A stretch of 64,000 nt of DNA from Maratus speciosus (taxonomy: Eukaryota; Arthropoda; Arachnida; Araneae; Salticidae): contig OZ010786.1 in assembly GCA_963932465.1 (NCBI GenBank), forward strand, positions 599,157,038 to 599,221,037. The letters run 5' to 3'. Position numbers and translations under genes: made by a program. The first letter of the stretch is position 1, and each line of letters opens with the position of its first letter. The notes beneath the pieces were generated by a model. That model was not told the DNA's origin. It made no database searches and saw only the letters and a program-made list of their open reading frames with translations. Below are positions 57,301-64,000 of the stretch, one piece after another.

Positions 57301-60294
57301 AGGGGCATCAATCAAACGCAGTTTGAAGTAAGTCATTTTTATTTATTACTTTTAAAAAAATGGGTATATATTTTTTAATACATCCGACAATTGATTATTT
57401 GCATATTTTTAAGTAGTAAAATAATTTTTATAAATTAATTCCATCAATATATGTAATGCTTTTTAAAATTTTTTTGTAGATTCTACAATATTTCCCCCTT
57501 TTATTATTAAATCTAATAGATTATTTGACTTAAACTGGATTGAAAAGCAATAGGCTTATTCTGCATAATTAGTAAATGGATTTTTTTAATAAAAAGAAGT
57601 GAAAATGCAACAAATTTATATCTTAAACTGATCTCATTGCTAATTTTCAAATACTGAATGGCAACAAATAAAAATAGGTATACCTTTTAATTGAAAGAAC
57701 AGAGGAAAATAACAGTGCCAAGAATTTTAATTGGAATAATAATGCCTAAAATATATGCTTTAGTGCTTTAATTTCATGGAAATAAATAAATGAAATATAA
57801 TAAATGAATGTCTAAAAAAAAAAATTCTTCTTTCTTGCTGAAAAAAAAAAAATTGAATAAACCTAATTTAAATTCTAAAATATTTCCATTTTACATTAGT
57901 AGATTGACAGTACACTTACATATGTATGTACACTTACAGTACTTTTCATTTTTTTTTTATACAAGTAAATAATGCAAAATTCACAGAAAATTATCTTATT
58001 TTAATTCGCTAAATTTTGTGGAGTACACAAGAAATCAAATTTTGGGGTTACATACACCCCATCTCACCACTTACATTAAAAAAATATCACATATATTCTA
58101 AAAAGGCAATATTTATTGTAGAAGGTTTTTTATTACATATCTGATGATGTCAGAAATCAGGGTTAAATATTTAATAAAGGGAGTAGCTCATCCTTGTGTT
58201 AAATAATTTTTAAATGAATATAAAGCGACTACGAAATAATTACATAATCTGTAAATGGAATTTTTTAATAAAAAAGGAGTGAAAATGATGAAAATTTATA
58301 TCCAAAATCTGATCTTATCACAAATTTTCTATGACTGAATAGTGTCAGATAAAAGATGTTTTTTTTTACTCTTCTAAACATTCTTCGAAGAATCTAAATA
58401 TTATTTAATAACATAGTCGTCTTCTTCCCTAAAATGTTATGTAATGATTAGACAGCTGTTGAAATAGAAAGAGTTGGATTATTCCTCTTATACTTAAATA
58501 TTTTCTTAGATACATATATGTCTGGTATGTTCAAAGTTGCGAGTCAAAACTTGAGCAATTATTAGGTTAGGATTTAAAATAGTTGAGTGACTAAATTGAA
58601 TTAAATTTATATTTTCAAGATTAACAGAATTTAGAGCTTTTAATGTTTCCTTGCTAATTAAGGATTATTAAAAGTTGCAACATTTACTGTCTGTCTATGA
58701 AATTAAAAATCATTGTACGTATAGAAAAAAAAAAAAAAAAACCACCTGGGGCAAACATAGATTTTGCATATTATTAAAATAACTAAAAAAAAAAATAAAA
58801 GTCAGCAAGAAATTTTATTGTTAAAAAATTAATGATAAGAGTCTTCTTTATGCTATTCAAATTCTTCAATGATTTTGTCTTTCTTAACTTGACAACATTT
58901 TCTTTAAGTTTTTATTATTGTACTTTATTGATGTTAATTAGATAAAAAAATTATATCAGTTGTTTTTGCATTTCATTTCTAGTTCGAAAATTAATCTCGA
59001 TACAAAAGCAATTAACTATAGTTGTAAATGAATTTTTCAAAGCCATTAACATACTTGTGAAATAAAATTATTGAAGCCTTTTTTTCTTTTCTTTTGAAGA
59101 AATTTCATTTTGCTCAATTAATATTTTAAACACATCTTCATAAAACTGTTATACTTATGCTTTCATTTTCGTTTCTTTCAGGCTAATAACAAAACCGTAG
59201 ATGCTGATTTATATGCTGCAGTAAGTTTCAATAACTATTTAAGTTTTAGTTTTTGTGTATTTATGTTTTTCAAATTTGTTTTTAATAGAATTTATTTAAT
59301 ATGTATTTTAGTGAATAAAATTAGAGGGTGATTTAAATTTTTAGATATTTTTCTAATATAATATTGATTATTGACTAGTTGAAGAAACTGCATTGATTTT
59401 AGTATACCCACCCCCTATCCCCTTTTTTCGGATAAGCACATCGTCTGATAATTTTAGGGCCTACTTGCATCTTTATTTACTCATAAATTTGTATTTTTAT
59501 TTGTTTATTTTTTATGGATACTGTGTGAGTAATTGAATTGTATATGATCCATACTTACAATAAACTCTAAGGGTAACAATAAACTAAAGCGATCGGGACC
59601 AAGAAAATTTTCCGCAGTAGACAATATTCCGCCTTAGACAAATTTTACTCTATATCTGTGGATTCACAGGGACTTGAAAATCTTTCCGAGTTAGACAGAT
59701 TTCCGTCTTACACAGAGTCCGCCTTACAGAGAGTTTACTGTATTTAGATAATATAAACCAGTAGACCCATGCACTGCAATTTTTCAGATTATTTGTTGAT
59801 ACTTTTTTTTTCATTGTTTTAATTGACTGCAATTTTTTAATCAGAATTTTAACTAAATGTGAGCGTACTTTGTCAAAAGCCTGTTCAAAATCTTTTGTAT
59901 GGTATCTCATCCATCATTGTGTGTTTTGTATGTGCATAGAAAAAGTTATGTTGACATCAGAAATAAAGTACTTGATTCTAAGAATCTAAATTGCTTAATT
60001 ATACAGCAACAGTTGAATGAATATTTTTAAATATATTAAGAGTGTATAATACAGTAGATCTTTATAATGCATATCTACAATACACTATTGTCTACAAACT
60101 GCACAACAATCAACTTATTATTCATCCCTGCTATATATTATAAGAATCTAAAACTTAATATGTTATTTTTTTAGGGTATCTTTCTTGGGTGTCGATATGG
60201 ATATGCTCCATTGTACATTTGGGCAATTGGAATATTAGCTGCAGGACAGAGTTCTACTATGACTGGAACTTATTCTGGACAGTTTGTGATGGAG
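39320..60294 (+). CDS. Nramp/DMT1-family divalent metal transporter (malvolio-like), 3'-partial, nine exons
   Basis: Proton-coupled importer of divalent metals (in this family chiefly iron and manganese) in endosomal or plasma membranes. Joined exons: 39320-39362, 40838-40959, 45790-46139, 52136-52274, 55851-56006, 56367-56525, 57283-57327, 59182-59220, 60175-60294, giving 391 codons without a stop. All introns are GT-AG. A hydrophilic N-tail (residues 1-60) precedes TM1 with DPGN (79-82), whose D and N bind metal. TM6 has AVIMPH (255-260) with the binding A and M. The loop 271-351 between these and the next membrane part includes sequons N333-Q-T and N341-[16 protein letters not shown] (375-388) is the conserved transport signature. 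Family length is about 550, so TM9/10 onward is outside. It is the ortholog of insect Malvolio/mammalian SLC11 by family resemblance; I leave the symbol open. Introns are filled with transposons but all coding exons look intact. Confidence 0.95.
39363..40837. other. Nramp intron 1
   Basis: 1475 bp. Holds unassigned AT-rich DNA. 39978-40370 (with 'acgcgtatctgtgtaatgtg' and 'ggatggattttaatgaatga') looks like an interspersed repeat, but no second copy lies in the window. Frames 39542-39976 are not genes. Confidence 0.6.
40838..40959 (+). CDS. Nramp coding exon 2
   Basis: 122 bp, residues 15-55, read between TAG|AAGG and AAAT|GTAAGA. Hydrophilic and acidic ([18 protein letters not shown]), typical of the N-tail before TM1. 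Completing the split codon of exon 1 keeps one frame into exon 3. Confidence 0.8.
41591..41776. mobile_element. Hairpin-forming inverted repeat (MITE-like)
   Basis: The arms 'aaagctcaaatctttaacaa...acgcacaaataacgtacaga' (about 41633-41685) and its inverse (about 41717-41770) pair over about 50 bp. This is probably a small foldback insertion in the hAT element. Outer limits with 'gacttataa'/'aagactta' are approximate. Confidence 0.6.
41783..42328 (+). pseudogene. hAT transposase C-terminal remnant
   Basis: The open frame (about 181 codons, first ATG at 41789) contains [21 protein letters not shown], an [10 protein letters not shown] tryptophan segment, and [26 protein letters not shown], the C-terminal hAT dimerisation motif (LPxSxxxxERxFSxxxxIxxxxRN). 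The catalytic N-terminal part with the first D and the CxxH motif is absent, so it is a fragment. It is related to the copy at 6000-6890. Confidence 0.85.
43586..43655 (+). repeat. tRNA-derived SINE head
   Basis: 'cttgtccagtggataaagct' resembles a tRNA A box (TRGCNNAGTGG) and GGCGGGTTCAAACACC a B box, about 45 bp apart. The fold lacks proper acceptor pairing, so a functional tRNA is unlikely. It is a pol III-derived relic. Confidence 0.55.
44953..44980. other. Perfect 12-bp hairpin
   Basis: AAAAAATGCACA-gggt-TGTGCATTTTTT. The role is unknown; it could be incidental in intron 2. Confidence 0.6.
45540..45642 (+). repeat. Local duplication (2 x ~60 bp)
   Basis: 'aattatg...gttcacttttat..a.tggaattttgtgaa' occurs twice in tandem, shortly before exon 3. 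Confidence 0.65.
45790..46139 (+). CDS. Nramp coding exon 3 (TM1-TM3 region, DPGN motif)
   Basis: 350 bp, residues 56-171 plus two bases. Acceptor TTTTTCAG, donor GGAAA|GTAATT. Contains [27 protein letters not shown] and [20 protein letters not shown], among the most conserved Nramp segments. The stop seen in the genomic frame right after is inside the intron. Confidence 0.97.
46140..47353. other. Left part of Nramp intron 3
   Basis: Unassigned AT-rich DNA apart from the 45-bp duplication at 46984. Confidence 0.5.
46984..47073 (+). repeat. Tandem duplication (2 x 45 bp) in intron 3
   Basis: 'taattatgtataaa.a.ttca cagtgcttaatttatttggt' is repeated directly with only a few differences. Confidence 0.85.
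48151..48723. repeat. Imperfect inverted repeat with ~420-bp spacer
   Basis: Left arm 48151-48219 ('tctcgtatattttgaaac ... gatcgattatttttacctgt') and right arm 48636-48723 are inverse copies. Between them is a two-copy direct duplication (48242-48369, ~60-bp units with 'aaaggaatacatt', 'aaaataccaaaaaac') and a GGGGGCTCAGACCCCTGAAC hairpin at 48480-48506. Confidence 0.65.
49189..50234. mobile_element. hAT-like MITE with exact 8-bp duplication
   Basis: 1046 bp from TATAGGTGAAAA to TTTTCACCTATA, flanked by TTTCACAG (49181-49188, 50235-50242, 8 of 8). Subterminal repeats are 'agtggcc' at the left and 'cgccacttggcgagtggcga' type at the right. An A run lies at 49807-49837. Nested inside 47657-51699. 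Confidence 0.85.
51810..52135. other. Right end of Nramp intron 3
   Basis: Unassigned AT-rich DNA leading to the polypyrimidine tract of exon 4. Confidence 0.5.
52136..52274 (+). CDS. Nramp coding exon 4 (TM4-TM5 region)
   Basis: 139 bp, completing residue 172 and giving 173-218: [21 protein letters not shown], then [20 protein letters not shown]. Acceptor TTGCAG, donor GAG|GTGATT (a weaker GTGA donor). Confidence 0.95.
53112..54513. mobile_element. TIR element in intron 4, split by a hAT MITE
   Basis: Left terminus GGGGCATTCTCACAATCTTTTGAC is seen only after removal of 53116-53360 and one octamer; the right terminus (54487-54513) is its inverse. Both sides are (TA)n tracts. T-rich 'ttaccatccc' repeats lie at 54080-54180. 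No coding. Confidence 0.65.
53116..53360. mobile_element. hAT MITE (CAGTGGCGTGG ends)
   Basis: 245 bp, CAGTGGCGTGGCGTGAAAAT to ...GGACGCCACGCCACTG, with 'ggtcatcgc'/'gcgatgacc' subterminal. Flanks atatgggg and atatgagg match at 7 of 8. It interrupts the terminus of 53112-54513. Confidence 0.85.
55594..55775. mobile_element. hAT MITE (CAGTGTTGAATTC ends)
   Basis: 182 bp, CAGTGTTGAATTCAGACA to ...CTGAATTCAACACTG. Flanks ttggctag and atggctag match at 7 of 8. It ends 75 bp before exon 5; the opposite-strand frames here are by-products. Confidence 0.85.
55851..56006 (+). CDS. Nramp coding exon 5 (TM6, MPH motif)
   Basis: 156 bp, residues 219-270, phase 0 on both sides. Has the FVPSCTGC loop and [20 protein letters not shown]. 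Donor AAG|GTAAGT, acceptor TTATAG. Confidence 0.97.
56367..56525 (+). CDS. Nramp coding exon 6 (TM7)
   Basis: 159 bp, residues 271-323, phase 0 on both sides. [20 protein letters not shown], then a membrane helix ([20 protein letters not shown]). Acceptor TTTCCAG, donor GTG|GTAAGT. Confidence 0.96.
56590..57210 (+). mobile_element. Pogo-like MITE in intron 6, complete copy
   Basis: 621 bp between TA dinucleotides. CAGTAGATTCCCTGAAATCT at the left, and inverted CAGCAGACTCCCTCAAATCC at the right. Collinear with the truncated copy at 2925-3454. Confidence 0.85.
57283..57327 (+). CDS. Nramp coding exon 7 (extracytoplasmic loop)
   Basis: 45-bp micro-exon, 15 codons, phase 0: [15 protein letters not shown]. 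Acceptor TATTTCAG, donor GAA|GTAAGT. Carries a sequon (NQT) in the glycosylated loop expected here. Confidence 0.85.
57328..59181. other. Nramp intron 7
   Basis: 1854 bp of AT-rich DNA. A ~115-bp block at about 57566-57680 ('gtaaatgga.tttttttaata', 'agtgaaaatg', 'aaatttatat', 'ctgatct') recurs directly at about 58247-58355 with moderate similarity. Nothing else is recognised. Confidence 0.5.
59182..59220 (+). CDS. Nramp coding exon 8 (extracytoplasmic loop)
   Basis: 39-bp micro-exon, 13 codons, phase 0: [13 protein letters not shown]. Acceptor TCTTTCAG, donor GCA|GTAAGT. The VDADLYAAG run agrees with the family's (V/A)DIYxGG before TM8. Confidence 0.85.
59558..59740. mobile_element. Tigger-like MITE in intron 8
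   Basis: 183 bp flanked by TA. CAATAAACTCTAAGGGTAAC at the left, and inverted CAGTAAACTCTCTGTAAGGC at the right. 'cgccttagacaaa' type repeats ('ccgtcttacac', 'gagttagacag') recur inside. No coding. Confidence 0.7.
60175..60294 (+). CDS. Nramp coding exon 9 (TM8 and transport signature)
   Basis: 120 bp, residues 352-391, phase 0. [19 protein letters not shown] and [17 protein letters not shown]. Acceptor TTTTTTAG, donor GAG|GTAAGA. The next exon, expected to start GFLxLxW-like, was not found before 64000. Confidence 0.97.
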
Positions 60295-61044
60295 GTAAGA
60301 TTTTTTGTAATTTGCATTGCATGTGCAGCAAATTATTTTTATTGGCAAATTGATTTTCTATCTGATAGTGTTTGCGATTTAAAAAAAAAATATTATTGCT
60401 TGTAATGTGCAGGGATAAAGGTTGATAATTTCCCACAACATAGATCATACTTGAGTATTAAGACAAGTACAAATGTTTAATGGACCAAAAAATATACAAA
60501 TAGGTGTATAATACGTAAATAGATGATTACCCAAGTATGAGTGGTCTTTTGCCTTTTGATAAATACTAAATGAAGAGTGCACTATTGCTCTCTCTTATGT
60601 AGCTAAACTTTGCAAGCTTTTGAGCCTTGCACTCCTTCTTTCTCCAACCGATCCCTCTCGATGTTCTTTTACTAATGATCTTGATTCTATTATTGTGTAT
60701 TCGTATTCATTAATGACTTTATCACAGCTCGTGAATGTTACATTTAATTGAGTTGCTACTTTTCCTATCATTGTTGTTCATTCCCACATGTGTGAATTTT
60801 AACCCTTTGACTGGTAGGTTTAATTTTGCCGGTGAAGGGCCCTCTAGAGACGTCCTTGTAGTATAATTAAGGTCATTACTACTCACCTTTCACCAGTACC
60901 TTGTTATATCAGTTGCATATCACAGATCAATCCGGTTCAAATATGCAAACCATTACTGCATAGTGAACACAACATACAGGTGTACGTAATGATCGATGAT
61001 TACTGAAATTAGACAACATACACACCATATGTCCTGGTAGTTAA
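60295..61044. other. Start of Nramp intron 9
   Basis: Unassigned DNA. The genomic frame running past exon 9 (to 60405) is intronic. Confidence 0.5.
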
Positions 61045-61449
61045 GAGGCTACTTCAGTCAAACGAAAGCACGCATTCACTAATGTTAATCCTATGGAAGA
61101 AATTTATAAAGATATCTTGGTCACATTTCAATATTTTAAATGTTTTTTTTTTTTTGCATTGAATCTGTACAAAGGCCATTGTTTACTTTTTTGATTTTGT
61201 TTACAGATATTTTTAACGAGGACACTTTCATTATCGGAACCGGTTTCAAAAGTAAAAGCATCCTGATAAAAAAATCTGCAATCAAAATCAAAAAAGTAAA
61301 AAATGGCCTGCATACAAATCAATCTCAGTTATCCAATGAAAAAAAAAAATCATTTAAAAATATTGAAATGCGACTGAGATATCTTTATAAATTTCTTCCA
61401 TTGGATTAGCATTAGCGAACCCATCTTTTCGCTTGATTCAAGTAGCCTC
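61045..61449. mobile_element. Palindromic MITE with TTAA duplication
   Basis: 405 bp. GAGGCTACTTCAGTCAAACG at the left, and inverted GAGGCTACTTGAATCAAGCG at the right. The two halves pair over about 180 bp. TTAA on both sides (61041-61044, 61450-61453), as for piggyBac-type insertion. Opposite-strand frames inside are mirror images of each other. Confidence 0.85.
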
Positions 61450-61968
61450 TTAATATTGCTACTTTTATTTTATAGTTATCATATTATCTGAACTCATTCT
61501 AATTAGCTGTTCAGTTTTTCCTTTTGAATTACTTTATAATTGTTACATTTACTTTCATTGTTATTCTTCTTGATTTTTCACTTTTTTTAATACTGTTTTT
61601 ATCTTTATAGACCCTTTGTGATACTTAATATTTACAAAAATATTTAATTTTGATTTTTCTTAAAGAATAATTATTTTAAACTACTGCAAAATCAATTTAT
61701 CTGCATGAAGACTAAACAAGTATTTAAAGTTTAAAGGCTTTTGAATTTTAAAGAAAACAACTGAATGACTATTTAAAAATAGGGATAAGAATATATACTA
61801 TTTTATTTCTGAAACAGCATTTGTTCTAAATATACTAGATTTTCAAGAAAATTGATTTAGGAATTAGCAATATCTAATTTATAAATATCTTAAATTAAGG
61901 TTCTTTTTGGATTCTCTAAACCAAATTGTAAGTTTAAATTCCTTTCTTATTTCTTATTTCACTCTAAA

Positions 61969-63051
61969 CTAGTCGGATGTACCAATCCCAAAACTTTCTT
62001 CTATCTCATACATGTTAATACTTCAAAATTCGCTATCACACTGCCAAAATTAAATGGCAATCTATGCATCTCATGAGGATTCTAACGATATGAAATTCCG
62101 TGCATTAGTTCTTGAGATATGACTATCGCTGAAATCGTCTAAATTCAGCAAAATGCTGCCTAGCAGCGCCACCTATTGGGTGATTTATACCAAATCCTAA
62201 TCAGCAACAATTTATGTCAACGTCTGACTGAATCTGAAGTTTGGAGAAAATCCGTACATTACTTTTTGAGATAGAGCAATAGCGAAAATCGTGAAAATTT
62301 CTGCATAGCAGCGTCACCTATTGGGTGGTTAACACCAAAACCTAATTAACAACAACTTGTGTCAACATACAACTAAATCTGAAGTTAGATGAAAATTGGT
62401 CCATTAGTTCTATTGATAGAGCTATTGAGGCAATCGTGGAAAAGGCAGCAGAGAAGCGCCACCTGTTGGGCGATTTACACCAACACCTAATCAGTTGCAA
62501 GTCATATCAAGGACTAACTTAATCTGAAGTTTGATGAAAATCCGTGCGTTAGTTCTTAAGATAGAGCTATTGGGGAAATCGTGTAAATCCTGCAAAATTC
62601 ATCATAACAGCGCCACCTGTTGGGCGATTTACACCAAAACGTAATCATCATCAATTCATATCAAGGACTAACTAAATCTGAAGTTTGATCAAAATCCGTG
62701 CATTAGTTCTTGAGATAGAGCTATTGCGAAAATCGTGAAAAATGCAGCATTGCAGCGCCACCTGTTGAGCGATTTACACCAAAAACTAATCAGCATCAAT
62801 TTGTATTAGGCACTAACTGAATATCAATTTTTATTAAATTCCGTGCATTAGGTCTTGAGATAGTACCCACAAAATTTGTGTCACATACACACAGACAGAC
62901 AGACTCACAGAGTCACAGACAGACATTTTGTAAAAACATGTTTTTTGGAATCTCTGACCCCTAAAATGTGTAAATCCGTCGAAAACCGGAATTCGAAAAT
63001 TTTCATGAATCCAATACTTTCTTCTTGTAAAGATAGAAGAAAGTAAAAAGA
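61969..63051 (-). mobile_element. Helitron, 'aagaagaaagta' family, copy 4 (five monomers)
   Basis: Minus-strand copy with TC start at 63051 and CTAG end at 61969. Five 'ggtggcgct'-type monomers. It is close to identical to 30193-31273 over about 1.08 kb. Lies after Nramp exon 9, opposite to the gene. Confidence 0.8.
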
Positions 63052-64000
63052 ACTAGTAGAAGACTTTGCGTACTAGAATTTTTTAGAAATTTTGTATTTT
63101 CTGAAATTTTTAAAGCACTTTTCAATGTTATTATATACTAAATTTGGCCTTATTTAATCATATAATGTTCAAAGATTAAATCTGGCCAAATTTAGTGTAT
63201 GCAAATAATACTGGAGTATAATGAAGATGCAGTATCTCCTGACTCTACTCTAGATGTCTACACGGGCTGTAATTTCCGGGCCTGGTGTAAAAATTTAAAG
63301 TTCGGCCCGGCCCATACAAAAATGAGTGAAAACAGGCCCGCCCCGACTCAATTTTTGCAAAAAATTCCATTTTTTCTCGACATACAATTAAGATTTGTTT
63401 AATGAATACTACATGTGTACATTTATGAGAACATCTTACAGTATATTTTAGATTACCATGTGTTCGCAAAACAGAAAATACGCAATAGTAACATTAATAA
63501 TTACTTACAGTCTTAGACGATTCAAAATTCAAACAAGAATTTATTAAAAATTAATGTAGTTTAGAATAAAGGGTTAAAAACATGATAACTTTTGAAGCTG
63601 TATAATGTTAAGTAGATTTGTGAAAATATTTCTCTGTCATTTTAAGGCTTTGCTCAACTTCAAAGGAGCTACATTCTGACACATTTCTGAATTCATTTCT
63701 TTTCAGAAAAGTGTAAGATTGGCAGGTATTCTTATTCAGAAAATATGTAAATGGTTAATTTTTTATTCATTTTTATTTATTTTTTAACTCTTAAATGCCG
63801 GGTGTTGCTTTTCGGCAGCATACCCAATTTAGGCTCTAAAATACTATTAGAATAATATTGAAGCTATAATGCCTAATGTTGCCAATAAAATACATTCTAA
63901 AAATATTATTAAATTGATTTTAAACATGTAGATGGCAACACTTGTGCTGTTTAAGAATAAAGATAGAGTTATTTTTTCAATTGTTGCTAGTTGTTCTTTT
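63052..64000. other. Unassigned DNA at right edge
   Basis: A GC-rich patch at 63260-63350 ('ccgggcctgg', 'cggcccggccca') may be a hAT-like end, but no partner was found. No Nramp exon is recognised. Confidence 0.4.

Noticed and set aside
63258..63350. GC-rich 'ccgggcctgg / cggcccggcc' patch as a transposon end
   Set aside because: No partner terminus inside the window.

Overview
This window looks like AT-rich nuclear DNA from an arthropod. There are no operons or ribosome-binding sites, the one real gene is split by GT-AG introns, and almost everything else is transposon debris. The protein matches animal Nramp/DMT1 (malvolio-type) metal transporters. The intron sizes and the mix of Helitron, hAT, pogo/Tigger and Tc1 elements would suit a chelicerate such as a spider, but that is inference and no marker in the window proves it.

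The gene occupies the right third on the + strand. Nine coding exons between 39320 and 60294 join in frame to 391 codons. They run from the start codon (good Kozak context, directly after a 3' splice site) through the DPGN metal-binding motif of TM1 and the A-V-I-M-P-H motif of TM6 to the [14 protein letters not shown] transport signature. The family is usually about 550 residues, so roughly 150 residues of C-terminus lie beyond the right edge. No further exon was found between 60295 and 64000.

Left two thirds (1-39.3 kb), in order: a pogo/Tigger 3' end (1-500); a MITE family with 8-bp target duplications (1038, 4578, 38021); two Helitron-like ends (2375, 2924); a 1.57-kb hAT element with a decayed transposase (5578-7148); a tandem array of Helitron 5' portions sharing one 3' end (9781-13296); a 1.5-kb palindrome with tRNA-like ends (15842-17345); a nested stack of pogo/Tigger, 5.1-kb hAT, hAT MITE and Tc1 (20896-26673); a long-TIR mariner-like MITE (28297-29372); a Helitron family carrying variable numbers of ~150-bp monomers (29561-32543, with a fourth copy at 61969-63051); a TTAA-flanked MITE (33831); and a 1.87-kb inverted-repeat element ending about 270 bp before the first coding exon (37185-39053).

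The Nramp introns hold more insertions: a hAT element in intron 2, a three-level nest in intron 3, a two-level nest plus a MITE in intron 4, pogo-like MITEs in introns 6 and 8, and a palindromic TTAA MITE and a Helitron after exon 9. I found no second host gene, no CRISPR array, no rRNA and no convincing functional tRNA. The remarkable content is transposon architecture (nesting, palindromes, subterminal repeats, empty-site evidence) rather than a new protein system.
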